A stretch of 64,000 nt of DNA from Hyphomicrobiales bacterium (GTDB taxonomy: Bacteria; Pseudomonadota; Alphaproteobacteria; Rhizobiales; Rhizobiaceae): the NCBI GenBank assembly GCA_900469445.1, contig UBXM01000029.1:82557-146556 (forward strand), given 5' to 3'. Position 1 is the stretch's first letter. Each line of letters starts with the position of its first letter. The notes below the pieces were generated by a model. The model was not told the DNA's origin. It did no database searches and worked only from the letters and a program-made list of their open reading frames with translations. Position numbers and translations under genes: made by a program. Of the stretch, positions 10,194 to 18,849 are shown piece after piece.

Positions 10194-10225
10194 TTGCACA
10201 GCTTTGCAAAAACTTCATGAGCCCG

Positions 10226-10600
10226 TCAAAAAGCATCCGGAAAATGCCGGGGCAGACGCCAGGGCAGAACGGCGACAATGTCGTATCGGCAGGACAGAAG
10301 ATGGGCATCGCGGCGGCGTGACAGCCAGATGTCGCTCGCCGCTTTTATCCGCCTCTGCGCGTCGTAACCGACGGCATCGATCGCGTCACTTTCGCGGGTC
10401 CGCGCCTTCACTTCGACGAACAGGACAAGGGTCTTCTTGCGGGCGACGATATCGACCTCACCCAGCCTGGTGCGATAGCGAAATGCGAGGATCCGGTATC
10501 CCCTGAAGAGAAGATAGAGAGCCGCGAGATATTCGGAGACGTGGCCGCGCCGTTCGGCGCGCCGGCGTTTATGCCGCCTGTCCTCGGCTCCCTGCCCCAT
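10226..10600 (-). CDS. YraN family (UPF0102) nuclease-like protein
   Basis: This is a 124-residue member of UPF0102, a restriction-endonuclease-like fold of unsettled function. The conserved core GEVDIVARKKTLVLFVEVKAR (residues about 46-66) supplies the acidic and lysine residues of a PD-(D/E)XK-type site. The N-terminus is very basic (RRHKRRRAERRGH). Its ATG overlaps the rsmI stop by one base (TGATG), showing translational coupling. The rsmI-yraN pairing is common across proteobacteria. Confidence 0.85.
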   Translation of the reverse strand: MGQGAEDRRHKRRRAERRGHVSEYLAALYLLFRGYRILAFRYRTRLGEVDIVARKKTLVLFVEVKARTRESDAIDAVGYDAQRRIKAASDIWLSRRRDAHLLSCRYDIVAVLPWRLPRHFPDAF

Positions 10601-11520
10601 CAGCCGCCATCCTTATCCTTCATGGCGGCATCCTTCATGGTGACCAGCCGCTGATAGAGATCTCGCTTGGAGAGACCCGTCAGACGCGCCGCTTCCGCCG
10701 CAGCCTTGGCCGCGGGCATGGAAGACGACAGCTCTTCCAGCAGCACATCGACATCGACGGCCGCCGGAACATCATCATAGGCAGGCGGGCCGACGAGGAA
10801 GACGATCTCTCCCTTGACGTTGCGGCCATCGAAGGCTTCCGCAAGCTCTCCGAGCGACGCCCGGCTGATCTCCTCGAATGCCTTGGTGAGTTCGCGGCCG
10901 ACACAAGCTGCGCGGCCCGGCCCCAGAACATCGGCAGCGGATGCCAGCGTCGCGGTGATGCGATGCGGAGATTCAAAGAATATCAGCGTCGCCGGTATTT
11001 TCGACAGTTCCGCCAGCCGGTCGCGACGCCCTTTTTCCTTGACTGGCAGAAAACCGGCAAACAGGAAGGCGTCATTCGGAAGACCGGAAGCAACCAGCGC
11101 GGCGAGAGGCGCCGAAGCGCCGGGGATCGGCACGACCCTATGGCCTGCCTCGATCGCCAGCTGGCCAAGTCGATAGCCGGGATCGGACACCAGCGGCGTG
11201 CCGGCATCGGAAACCAGGGCGACGGATTTTCCCTCGTCGAGCGCCGCCAGCAGCCTTGGCCCCATCTCGTCGGCATTGTGCTCGTGATAGGCATAGGGCT
11301 TGTTGGCGATACCGTAACGATCGAGCAGCACGCGGGTAACGCGTGTGTCCTCGCAGGCCAGCACGTCTGCACCGGCAAGCGTTTCAAGCGCGCGCAGCGT
11401 GATATCGCCGAGATTGCCGATCGGCGTTGCAACGAGATAAAGCGCCGGCTCGAGCGGGCGCGAGGGCACGAAAGTATTGGCGACGCGGTAGCCGCGGGTC
11501 GCTTCAGCAGGTCCAGCCAC
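10600..11520 (-). CDS. rsmI: 16S rRNA 2'-O-ribose C1402 methyltransferase
   Basis: RsmI methylates the 2'-hydroxyl of C1402 in the ribosomal P site using SAM. The 306-residue protein shows the tetrapyrrole-methylase fold motifs YLVATPIGNLGDIT, the CEDTRVT segment, and VSDAGTPLVSDPG. It ends with a helical region carrying LTGLSKRDLYQRL. The start is a GTG at 11520 with a weak ribosome-binding site. About 20 residues precede the conserved core, so a slightly later start is possible. It is the first gene of an rsmI-yraN unit and divergent from dnaN. Confidence 0.92.
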   Translation of the reverse strand: MAGPAEATRGYRVANTFVPSRPLEPALYLVATPIGNLGDITLRALETLAGADVLACEDTRVTRVLLDRYGIANKPYAYHEHNADEMGPRLLAALDEGKSVALVSDAGTPLVSDPGYRLGQLAIEAGHRVVPIPGASAPLAALVASGLPNDAFLFAGFLPVKEKGRRDRLAELSKIPATLIFFESPHRITATLASAADVLGPGRAACVGRELTKAFEEISRASLGELAEAFDGRNVKGEIVFLVGPPAYDDVPAAVDVDVLLEELSSSMPAAKAAAEAARLTGLSKRDLYQRLVTMKDAAMKDKDGG

Positions 11521-11775
11521 GAGCTTTTCAATTCAGTTGGATGATCATAAGCCCTTTATGGTCAAGGCGATGGCGGCCCGCAAGCCGCGCGGCCCCAAGT
11601 TTTCTGTGTGCAGGTCTGTTGCAAGTGCCGAAATGAACCAGACACCCCGCTTCTGCTCTTGCTTTCAAAGGCCGATCTCTGCCATTTTGCCCCTCCACAT
11701 CGTCCGGCTTATGAAAGCCGAAGAATATCCGGTGCCCCGCCTCCCGGGACGCCCAGGTCGAAAGCGGTTGAGTCC

Positions 11776-12894
11776 ATGCGTATTACTCTCGAGCGGTCCA
11801 ATCTTCTGAAATCATTGAGCCACGTGCATCGCGTGGTCGAGCGCCGCAACACAATTCCGATCCTTTCCAACGTGCTGATGCGCGCTTCCGACGCGAGCGT
11901 CGAACTGAAGGCGACGGACCTTGATCTGGAGATCACGGAATCCGTTCCGGCGATGGTCGAGCAGGCGGGCGCTACCACTGTTCCCGCACATCTTCTCTAC
12001 GAAATCGTCCGCAAGCTGCCGGACGGTTCGGAAGTCCTGCTCGCCACCAATCCGGATGGCGGCTCGATGACGGTCCAGTCCGGCCGTTCGAAATTCTCGC
12101 TGCAGTGCCTGCCGGAAACCGACTTCCCGGATCTGACCGCCGGCTCGTTCAGCCATACGTTCAAGCTGAAGGCGACCGATCTGAAGATGCTGATCGACCG
12201 GACGCAGTTCGCGATCTCCACGGAAGAGACCCGTTATTACCTGAACGGCATCTTCTTCCACACGATCGAGGCCGGCGGCGACCTGAAGCTGCGCGCCGTT
12301 GCCACCGATGGTCACCGTCTCGCCCGCGCTGATGTGCAGGCTCCGTCCGGTTCGGAAGGCATGCCCGGCATCATCATTCCGCGCAAGACGGTTGGTGAAC
12401 TGCAGAAGCTGGTAGACGATCCGGAAGCACTGGTGACCGTCGAAGTGTCCGACGCCAAGATCCGCCTGACGATCGCCGATATCATCATGACGTCGAAGCT
12501 GATCGACGGCACGTTCCCGGATTACCAGCGCGTCATCCCGACCGGCAACGACAAGGAAATGCGCGTCGATTGCCAGACCTTCACCAAGGCCGTCGATCGC
12601 GTCTCGACCATTTCGTCGGAACGTGGCCGCGCGGTAAAGCTTGCGCTGACGGACGGCCAGCTGATGCTGACGGTCAACAACCCGGATTCGGGCAGCGCCA
12701 CGGAAGAAGTCGCAGTCGGATATGACAACGATCCGATGGAAATCGGCTTCAATGCAAAATATCTGCTCGACATCACCGCCCAGCTTTCCGGCGACGACGC
12801 CATCTTCATGCTGGCGGATGCGGGTTCGCCAACGCTGGTCAGGGACACGGCGGGAGACGACGCTCTCTACGTTTTGATGCCAATGCGCGTATAA
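11776..12894 (+). CDS. dnaN: DNA polymerase III sliding clamp (beta subunit)
   Basis: DnaN forms the ring-shaped dimeric clamp that tethers the replicative polymerase. The N-terminus MRITLERSNLLKSLSHVH, the RATDGHRLAR-like segment (VATDGHRLA) and the extreme C-terminus YVLMPMRV are diagnostic of the family. The length of 372 residues is typical. The frame stays open upstream to 11608, but ATG 11776 matches the conserved N-terminus. dnaN is apart from dnaA and recF, as expected in rhizobia. A good terminator follows. Confidence 0.96.
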   Translation: MRITLERSNLLKSLSHVHRVVERRNTIPILSNVLMRASDASVELKATDLDLEITESVPAMVEQAGATTVPAHLLYEIVRKLPDGSEVLLATNPDGGSMTVQSGRSKFSLQCLPETDFPDLTAGSFSHTFKLKATDLKMLIDRTQFAISTEETRYYLNGIFFHTIEAGGDLKLRAVATDGHRLARADVQAPSGSEGMPGIIIPRKTVGELQKLVDDPEALVTVEVSDAKIRLTIADIIMTSKLIDGTFPDYQRVIPTGNDKEMRVDCQTFTKAVDRVSTISSERGRAVKLALTDGQLMLTVNNPDSGSATEEVAVGYDNDPMEIGFNAKYLLDITAQLSGDDAIFMLADAGSPTLVRDTAGDDALYVLMPMRV

Positions 12895-12901
12895 AACCAA
12901 C

Positions 12902-12933
12902 AAGGCGGCCGGAAATTCCGAGCCGCCTTTTTT
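12902..12933 (+). terminator. Intrinsic terminator of dnaN
   Basis: An 8-bp stem (AAGGCGGC at 12902-12909 with GCCGCCTT at 12922-12929) has a 12-nt loop. It runs directly into a T-run at 12928-12933, seven bases after the dnaN stop. Confidence 0.9.
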
Positions 12934-13037
12934 ATGCCGCTTTCTGATTGCGACATTCCTGCCTGTCTTTGCGTCACTGGCCTTGACCCCTACGGCCAAG
13001 TGACCAAATAAGCTGGAAAACCGGGAGAGGTAACTAG

Positions 13038-13631
13038 ATGGAACTACGCTTGAAGGAACGGCTCGGCCGGAAGTTCGACGAGGAAATCCGTTTCTTCAAA
13101 GGCTGGATGGATGGCCCCAAAAGCGTAGGCGCGATCTGCCCCACCTCTTCCGTGACCGCCAAGCGCATGGCAAGCGTCATCAATCCCTCATCCGGCCTGC
13201 CCGTGCTTGAACTCGGTCCTGGCACCGGCGTCATCACCAAGGCGATCCTGGAACGAGGCATCGCGCCGGAAAATCTGGTTTCGATCGAATATTCGACGGA
13301 CTTCTATCAGAGCCTGATCAAGGCCTATGAAGGCGTCCATTTCATCAATGGCGACGCCTTTGCACTCGACAAGACGCTCGGCGAAATGAAATCGGTGATC
13401 TTCGACAGCGTCATCTCCGCAATCCCGATGCTGAGCTTTCCGATGGAAAGCCGTATCGCGCTTCTGGAAGACCTGCTGGACCGTATGCCCGCGGGACGCC
13501 CGGTGATGCAGATCACCTATGGCCCGATTTCCCCGATCATCGCCAATCCGGATCGCTACAAGATCAAGCATTATGATTTCGTCGTGCGGAATATCCCGCC
13601 GGCACAGCTGTGGACCTATACGCGGGGCTAG
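13038..13631 (+). CDS. pmtA: Phospholipid N-methyltransferase (Rhizobium-type PmtA)
   Basis: PmtA uses three SAM molecules to convert phosphatidylethanolamine to phosphatidylcholine, a membrane lipid important for plant-associated rhizobia. The 197-residue protein has the SAM-binding motif I VLELGPGTGVIT (about residues 56-67) and the N-terminal amphipathic segment FKGWMDGPKSVGAICPTS typical of the Sinorhizobium/Agrobacterium enzyme, which acts at the membrane surface. GGGAGAGG precedes the ATG. It is monocistronic or leads into the next gene after a 60-bp gap. Confidence 0.88.
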   Translation: MELRLKERLGRKFDEEIRFFKGWMDGPKSVGAICPTSSVTAKRMASVINPSSGLPVLELGPGTGVITKAILERGIAPENLVSIEYSTDFYQSLIKAYEGVHFINGDAFALDKTLGEMKSVIFDSVISAIPMLSFPMESRIALLEDLLDRMPAGRPVMQITYGPISPIIANPDRYKIKHYDFVVRNIPPAQLWTYTRG

Positions 13632-13690
13632 TTCACATCATCGTCAACCGTCCAGTGTAAGCGGGACCGATTTCGACCCGCTTCGGAGCT

Positions 13691-14287
13691 GTGACCGATA
13701 TGACCTTCGGCCTCTATATCACCCATCCGCAGGTGCGCATCGACCCCAATGTGCCGGTGCCGCAATGGGTTCTTTCTGATATAGGCCGGCAGCGTGCCGA
13801 GAAAGCCGCATCATCGCCTTGGGCGCAAAAGCTCGGCCGCATCGTTTCGAGCGACGAAACAAAGGCTATCGAGACGGCCGAGATCCTCGCTGCCTCCAGC
13901 GACGTCTCGATCATGCTCGCTCCCGACACGCATGAAAACGATCGCTCGGCCACCGGCTTCCTGGCTCCGCCTGAATTCGAGGCGGCAGCGGACTGGTTCT
14001 TCGCCAATCCCACCGAGAGCTTCAAGGGCTGGGAAAAGGCTGCGGATGCGCAGGCCCGCATCGTTGCCGCGTTCGAGCGCATCCTTTCCGATCACAACCC
14101 CGATATGCCGATCGCCTTTGTCGGCCATGGCGGCGTAGGCACGCTGTTGAAGTGCCATCTGCGGCAAATCCCGATTTCCAGAAGCCAGGACCAGCTGGGC
14201 GGCGGCGGAAATCTATTCTGCTTCTCCCTTGCGGATCGGGCCGTCTCGTGCGACTGGACCCCGATGGAAACATGGCAAGGGGAATGA
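13691..14287 (+). CDS. Histidine phosphatase superfamily protein with altered RHG motif
   Basis: This 198-residue protein is recognisably of the phosphoglycerate-mutase-like fold. It has the N-terminal strand LYITHPQV, a [12 protein letters not shown] helix, a [10 protein letters not shown] segment with the acidic residue, and [11 protein letters not shown] with the second histidine. The catalytic RHG is THP: the nucleophilic His is kept but the phosphate-binding Arg is lost. The usual second Arg position reads Lys. It may be a low-activity phosphatase or a binding protein. The start is GTG 13691 or ATG 13700, both in frame. Its stop falls just before pyrF, so co-translation is likely. Confidence 0.7.
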   Translation: MTDMTFGLYITHPQVRIDPNVPVPQWVLSDIGRQRAEKAASSPWAQKLGRIVSSDETKAIETAEILAASSDVSIMLAPDTHENDRSATGFLAPPEFEAAADWFFANPTESFKGWEKAADAQARIVAAFERILSDHNPDMPIAFVGHGGVGTLLKCHLRQIPISRSQDQLGGGGNLFCFSLADRAVSCDWTPMETWQGE

Positions 14288-14292
14288 CAAAC

Positions 14293-14985
14293 ATGCAAGC
14301 GCGTGACCGACTGATCGTGGGCCTCGATATCCCGACCGTCTCCGAGGCCGAAAAAATGGTCGCCACGCTGGGCGACAGCGTTTCCTTCTACAAGATCGGC
14401 TACCAGCTGGCATTTGCCGGCGGACTGGAATTTGCCCGCGACCTTGCCAAGGACGGCAAGAAGATCTTTCTCGACATGAAGCTTCTCGACATCGACAACA
14501 CGGTGGCAAAAGGCGTCGAGAACATCGCCAAGATGGGCATGACCATGCTGACGCTGCATGCCTATCCGAAGGCGATGCGGGCCGCAGTCGAAGCCGCCAA
14601 GGGATCGGATCTCTGCCTGCTCGGCGTGACGGTGCTGACTTCGATGGATGCCGCCGATGTCACCGAGGCCGGTTACGCACAATCGCCGGAGCAGCTGGTG
14701 CGCACCCGCGCCGCCCAGGCACGCGATGCCGGCATGGGCGGCATTGTCTGCTCGGCGGAAGAATCCGCTGCGGTGCGCGAAATCGTCGGTCCGAACATGG
14801 CAATCGTTACCCCCGGCATTCGCCCGAAAGGTGCCGATGCCGGCGACCAGAAGCGCGTGGTGACACCGTTCGACGCCCTGAAGGCAGGCTCGACCCATCT
14901 GGTCGTCGCCCGCCCGATCGTCAAGGCACCTGAACCGAAGGCTGCCGCAGAAGCCATCCTCAGAGAGATGCAGGAAGCGCTTTAA
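14293..14985 (+). CDS. pyrF: Orotidine 5'-phosphate decarboxylase
   Basis: PyrF decarboxylates OMP to UMP, the final step of de novo pyrimidine synthesis. The D-K-D-D catalytic array is visible in [12 protein letters not shown]. The phosphate-binding C-terminal region has TPGIRPKG and HLVVARPI. The length of 230 residues is normal for the bacterial type. AAGGGGA lies nine bases before ATG 14293; an in-frame ATG at 14284 is too close to it. It starts five bases after the upstream histidine-phosphatase stop, so the two are probably one operon. Confidence 0.94.
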   Translation: MQARDRLIVGLDIPTVSEAEKMVATLGDSVSFYKIGYQLAFAGGLEFARDLAKDGKKIFLDMKLLDIDNTVAKGVENIAKMGMTMLTLHAYPKAMRAAVEAAKGSDLCLLGVTVLTSMDAADVTEAGYAQSPEQLVRTRAAQARDAGMGGIVCSAEESAAVREIVGPNMAIVTPGIRPKGADAGDQKRVVTPFDALKAGSTHLVVARPIVKAPEPKAAAEAILREMQEAL

Positions 14986-14994
14986 GCTCCCCGC

Positions 14995-16053
14995 CTATCG
15001 GTTGTTGGACACCCGGTTGCGGGAGCCTTCATCGACGATGAGGTTCGGCGAGCCGCCGACGAGGCGATTATCGGTGACGGTGTTGTTGTTGGCGCCGTCA
15101 TTGTGATCGATCCCGCCGAGCAGCATTTTCGGCTGTACGAGGCAATAGCTGTTGAAGACGCTGACGCCTTGGCGACTGCCGATCCAGACAGCCGGGCGGG
15201 CAACCGGGATCTGATACTGGAACGTGTTGCCGCGGATGAGATTGCCCTGCGGCGACTGATGGCGGAACGTGCCGCCCTCGCCGCAATTGCGGTAGAGATA
15301 GATCCCGCCACTCAGCGGATTGACGAATGTATTGTTCTCGATGCGATTGTCGGCCGAGCCATCGACAGCAAGGACCTCCCGCCATTCGGGACGCGCCGAA
15401 AACGTATTGCCGGTGATGACATTTCCGGCCGATTCAGCGTCGAGATAAACGACGGTCGAGCTTGCCTTGCCGGTGAAGCGCGAATTTTGCAACGTGACCC
15501 TGGTCACGCCCGGCGCGAGATAGAGCGGCACGCCGACGCTGCCGGAAAATGTCAGATTGTCGAGCAGGATGCCTGTCGGTGCCGCGGCCTGGGCGCGCTG
15601 GGTATGTCCATCCCGGTTGGAGGAGGCCTTCACTTCCTTTGCCTGGCCGTTATTGCCGAGCCCTTGGATACGCAGGTCGCCCTTGATCTGGCAATTGCGA
15701 ATGGTGATGTCGGTCGGCACATCCCATTTGCCGTCTTTTCCCTTGCGCGACTGGATCAGCACCGTCCTCGCCTTGGTGCCGCTGCCATCGATCATCGCGC
15801 CGTTGCAATCGAACACCACGCCGGACGCGCGGCTGCCGGAAAAGGCGATGCGCTGGGTGATCTTTTCTCCCTTGTTCAGGGTGACATCGCAGCGGATATC
15901 GACAGGTTTTGCATCCTTCTTGGCCGGCGCCCGGAGCGCGTCCATGACATTTGCCGGGCAGGCCGCAGCCTGCGCATGGGATGATCCGGTGAAGATCGGC
16001 GAGCCGATCGCCAGAAATACACCCGCTGCCAAAGCGAATGCGTATCGCACCAT
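14995..16053 (-). CDS. Secreted right-handed beta-helix repeat protein
   Basis: The 352-residue protein begins with a Sec signal peptide (MVRYAFALAAGVFLAIGSP, cleavage near SSHAQA). The rest is a run of beta-helix coils with Asn/Gly/Val periodicity (for example ADNRIENNTFVNPLSGGIYL, NLIRGNTF, NNTVTDNRL). This fold is typical of pectate-lyase-like or carbohydrate-binding secreted proteins. Four or more Cys residues could form disulfides. The start is supported by AGGAGG eight bases before ATG 16053, although the frame stays open further upstream. Substrate is unknown. It is convergent with pyrF, with a 9-bp gap. Confidence 0.75.
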   Translation of the reverse strand: MVRYAFALAAGVFLAIGSPIFTGSSHAQAAACPANVMDALRAPAKKDAKPVDIRCDVTLNKGEKITQRIAFSGSRASGVVFDCNGAMIDGSGTKARTVLIQSRKGKDGKWDVPTDITIRNCQIKGDLRIQGLGNNGQAKEVKASSNRDGHTQRAQAAAPTGILLDNLTFSGSVGVPLYLAPGVTRVTLQNSRFTGKASSTVVYLDAESAGNVITGNTFSARPEWREVLAVDGSADNRIENNTFVNPLSGGIYLYRNCGEGGTFRHQSPQGNLIRGNTFQYQIPVARPAVWIGSRQGVSVFNSYCLVQPKMLLGGIDHNDGANNNTVTDNRLVGGSPNLIVDEGSRNRVSNNR

Positions 16054-16115
16054 ATTGACTTGCCTCCTGATTCGCCCGATCTCGAATATACCTAAACGGG
16101 AGAGGAGGATATTTG

Positions 16116-16403
16116 ATGACCAAGGGATACTGGATCGCACGAATCGATGTGCACGACGCCGAGCGCTACAAGGATTATGTAGCAGCCGCAAAGCCGGCAT
16201 TCGAAAAATATGGCGCCCATTTTCTGGCCCGCGGCGGCACAGCGGAAGAACTCGAAGGCTCCTCACGCCATCGCAATGTCGTGATCGAGTTTCCGTCGAT
16301 GCAGGCAGCCATCGACTGCTATAATTCGCCGGAATATCAGGTGGCTGCGAAAATCCGCCAGGAAATCGCCGATGGCGAAATGGTCGTCGTCCAGGGTATC
16401 TGA
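16116..16403 (+). CDS. DUF1330 domain protein
   Basis: This 95-residue protein has the ferredoxin-like alpha/beta DUF1330 fold. Recognisable features are GYWIARIDVHDAERYKDY at the N-terminus, FLARGG in the middle and the RNVVIEFPSMQAAIDCYNSPEYQ segment. Function is not established; the fold resembles antibiotic-biosynthesis monooxygenases. The ATG at 16116 sits behind a good AGAGGAGG; a TTG one codon earlier is less likely. It is divergent from the beta-helix gene, with about 60 bp shared between their starts. Confidence 0.85.
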   Translation: MTKGYWIARIDVHDAERYKDYVAAAKPAFEKYGAHFLARGGTAEELEGSSRHRNVVIEFPSMQAAIDCYNSPEYQVAAKIRQEIADGEMVVVQGI

Positions 16404-16507
16404 CATCACTTCAGAGACTTGCGACATCTACGGCGCGCAAGTCTCTTCCACCGCACAGACTATTCAGCTAAAGACCAATGAGTAAGAGACAGCTTTCGGG
16501 GCAGACC

Positions 16508-17488
16508 ATGACCGTGAACAATCTTCCGCCGCTCGTTACCGTTTTCGGAGGATCGGGTTTTGTAGGTCGCCATGTGGTCCAGACGCTTGCCAAACGTGGC
16601 TATCGCGTGCGCGTTGCAGTACGCCGCCCCGATCTCGCGGGCTTCCTTCTGCCGTCGGGTTATGTCGGCCAGATCTCGCTGGTTCAGGCCAATCTTCGCT
16701 ACCGCCAGTCCATCGATCGCGCCGTGGAAGGTGCCGCGCATGTGATCAACTGCGTCGGCATTCTGTTCGAAAGCGGCCGCAACACGTTTGATGCCATTCA
16801 GGACACGGGCGCACGCGCCGTTGCCGAGGCAGCAGCCAAGGCGGGCGCGAAGTTCACCCACATCTCGGCGATCGGCGCCGACGTAAATTCCGGCTCGTCC
16901 TATGCCCGCAGCAAGGGCCGCGCCGAAGCAAGCATCCTGTCGCTCATTCCCGATGCGGTCATTCTGCGCCCTTCGATCGTTTTCGGACCGGAAGACAGTT
17001 TCTTCAACAAATTCGCCGCGATGGCCCGCCAGTTTCCTGCCCTGCCGCTGATCGGCGGCGGCAAGACCAAGCTGCAGCCTGTTTACGTCGAGGATGTCGC
17101 CGAAGTGGTCGGCCGTTCGGTCGACGGCAAGCTCAAGCCCGGCACGATCTACGAACTTGGCGGCGCCGAAGTCATGACCTTCCGCGACTGTCTCGAGACC
17201 GTGTTGCGCGTAACCCGTCGTGACCGCGCGCTGATTTCGCTGCCTTTCGGCATCGCTTCGATGATCGGCAGCTTCGCGTCGATGATCCCGTTCGTGAAAC
17301 CGCCGATCACGGCCGATCAGGTCGAGCTTCTGAAAAGCGACAATGTCGTTTCGGACAGCGCCGTCAAGGAAGGCCGCACGCTTTGCGGTCTCGGTATCCG
17401 TCCGGTCGTTCCCGGTTCGATCCTGACGTCCTACCTTGTCCACTTCCGTCCGCAAGGTCAGTTCACGGGCAGCGGCAAAGCGGCCTGA
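16508..17488 (+). CDS. Complex I NDUFA9-family NAD(P)-binding protein
   Basis: This is an atypical short-chain dehydrogenase of the NDUFA9/39-kDa complex I-associated family. The Rossmann motif VFGGSGFVGRHVV lies near the N-terminus, and the family segments HISAIGAD, SKGRAEA and ILRPSIVFGPEDSFFN follow. In alphaproteobacteria it is a stand-alone gene far from the nuo operon. A role in complex I assembly or quinone chemistry is possible but unproven. The start could be ATG 16478 (336 residues) or ATG 16508 (326). The latter begins MTVNNLPPLVTVFGG, closer to the usual family N-terminus. Confidence 0.82.
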   Translation: MTVNNLPPLVTVFGGSGFVGRHVVQTLAKRGYRVRVAVRRPDLAGFLLPSGYVGQISLVQANLRYRQSIDRAVEGAAHVINCVGILFESGRNTFDAIQDTGARAVAEAAAKAGAKFTHISAIGADVNSGSSYARSKGRAEASILSLIPDAVILRPSIVFGPEDSFFNKFAAMARQFPALPLIGGGKTKLQPVYVEDVAEVVGRSVDGKLKPGTIYELGGAEVMTFRDCLETVLRVTRRDRALISLPFGIASMIGSFASMIPFVKPPITADQVELLKSDNVVSDSAVKEGRTLCGLGIRPVVPGSILTSYLVHFRPQGQFTGSGKAA

Positions 17489-17522
17489 GGTTATCTTTTA
17501 TCATTTTTTTCGCTTGCAGCTT

Positions 17523-17547
17523 CATGCCTGCCCGCTGGGCAGGCATG
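17523..17547. repeat. Perfect 11-bp inverted repeat with 3-nt loop
   Basis: The arms at 17523-17533 and 17537-17547 are perfect complements (CATGCCTGCCC). They lie about 35 bp after the NDUFA9-like gene. A T-run precedes rather than follows on the plus strand, so this is not a classical terminator for that gene. It may be a 3'-end hairpin or part of an unannotated small RNA. Confidence 0.5.
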
Positions 17548-17729
17548 GCTAAAGCCTTGGATTTGTGCAGCTTGATGCCCGTCGATGTGACATAAAGTCC
17601 TCACACGTCAATGAGTGTGCATTAACCGCAGGTTTAGCAAAAACCTTTATTGAATTCAGACGCGGCGGCCAATAAATCGGTCGCACGAAAAAGTTCACTG
17701 CAATACCATTTGTTTGAAAGGCGTCTATC

Positions 17730-17882
17730 ATGGGCAAGCCTATCGCCCTTTTCTTTGCATGCGCGGCACTTGTCATTCTCGCGGGCTCGTTCATGGCGCC
17801 CCAGACCGCCGCAAGCGGCAAAGAGGGTTGCGCTCCGGCGTACGGCGTCGATCCATGCGCCACAGCATCCATTCCCCACTAA
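17730..17882 (+). CDS. Predicted secreted micropeptide, 50 residues
   Basis: This short ORF begins MGKPIALFFACAALVIL. A GAAAGG purine stretch lies nine bases upstream of the ATG at 17730. The first 28 residues form a clear hydrophobic export signal ending near APQTAAS, leaving a mature tail of about 20 residues with two cysteines (EGCAPAYGVDPCA) that could form a disulfide. Codon use is GC3-rich like its neighbours. A very strong terminator hairpin starts two bases after the stop, supporting a real transcript ending here. No family is recognised. It could be a lipoprotein-like or Cys-loop peptide. Confidence 0.6.
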   Translation: MGKPIALFFACAALVILAGSFMAPQTAASGKEGCAPAYGVDPCATASIPH

Positions 17883-17883
17883 T

Positions 17884-17929
17884 CCGGGATTAAAAAGGGC
17901 GGCCATCGAGCCGCCCTTTTTAATCCCGG
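17884..17929. terminator. Perfect 20-bp bidirectional terminator hairpin
   Basis: Arms of 20 bp (17884-17903 and 17910-17929) are perfectly complementary around a 6-nt loop. They contain A5 on the left and T5 on the right, so either strand could give a GC stem followed by U-residues. It immediately follows the micropeptide stop. Confidence 0.88.
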
Positions 17930-18156
17930 CATTTCTGCACTCTTTTCATGTGGCAGCAGGAAGTGCCCGGGCGGTTCGAATGGCCCGCCAATGTTAATCC
18001 TTTGCTGAGAAAATGAAGGCAGTTTGCAGCAGAACATCGAACCGATGGCAGCTTGCTTGTGTTGGCCCTAGCAAATCCATATAGCTGACTTATGTCAGGC
18101 GAGCGCGACAAGCAGCCGGTCCACATCCCTTACACAAAGTCGAAGCCAAACTCCCT

Positions 18157-18849
18157 ATGCCCACCCTTTACCATCACCCCATGTCGTCTGCCTCGCGATT
18201 TGTCCGCCTGATCCTGGCGGAGTATGGCTTTCAGGCCGATCTGGTCGAGGAGCAGCCCTGGGAAAAGCGGCGCGAGTTCTTGAGCCTCAATCCGGCGGCA
18301 ACGCTTCCCGTCTATGTCGATGACAGCATGCGGGTGCTCTGCGGACCTTCGGTGCTGATGGAATTTCTCGACGAGACCCACGGCGTGTTGAAACGCGAGC
18401 GTCGGCTTCTGGCGGAAGACCCGTGGCACCGCGCCGAAATCCGCCGCCTGACGGAATGGTTCCTGCAGAAGATGGAGCAGGACGTTACCCGTCCCCTCAC
18501 CCGTGAACGGGTCTACAAACTGCAGATGACGGCGGCGCAGGGCGGTGGCGCGCCGGACAGCAAGGCGCTGCGCACCTCGCGCGCCAATATCCGCCAGCAT
18601 ATGAAATATCTCTCCTGGCTTGCCGGTTCCCGCCAGTGGCTTGCCGGCGAGCGGCTGAGCTACGCGGATTTAGCCGCCGCCGCCTCGATTTCCGTCCTCG
18701 ATTATCTCGGTGAAATCGAATGGTCGGAATTCCCTATCGCCAAGGACTGGTACCAGCGGCTGAAGTCGCGCCCATCCTTCCGCCCGATGCTTGCCGAACG
18801 CATCCGTGGCATCACTCCGGTCTCCCATTATGCGGACCTCGATTTCTAG
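18157..18849 (+). CDS. Glutathione S-transferase family protein
   Basis: This 230-residue two-domain GST has an N-terminal thioredoxin-like domain (TLYHHPMSSASRFVRLIL, with the cis-Pro region NPAATLPVYVD and the glutathione-contacting GPSVLMEFL) and an all-helical C-terminal domain. The GERLSYADLAAAASI segment is the typical N-capping box. It would conjugate or reduce small electrophiles using glutathione, which gshB in this window supplies. The substrate cannot be told. Its last 20 bp overlap the start of queG. Confidence 0.88.
   Translation: MPTLYHHPMSSASRFVRLILAEYGFQADLVEEQPWEKRREFLSLNPAATLPVYVDDSMRVLCGPSVLMEFLDETHGVLKRERRLLAEDPWHRAEIRRLTEWFLQKMEQDVTRPLTRERVYKLQMTAAQGGGAPDSKALRTSRANIRQHMKYLSWLAGSRQWLAGERLSYADLAAAASISVLDYLGEIEWSEFPIAKDWYQRLKSRPSFRPMLAERIRGITPVSHYADLDF

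Noticed and set aside
8695-10506. 603-codon plus-strand open frame opposite ugpB and yraN
   Set aside because: It spans two clear minus-strand genes and the PHO-box promoter; no domain is recognisable.
11812-12999. Minus-strand open frame opposite dnaN
   Set aside because: Shadow of the sliding clamp gene; it also crosses the dnaN terminator.
17941-18000. GGTTCGAAT at about 17973 resembling a tRNA T-arm
   Set aside because: There is no matching acceptor stem, anticodon arm or CCA context around it; no tRNA could be folded.
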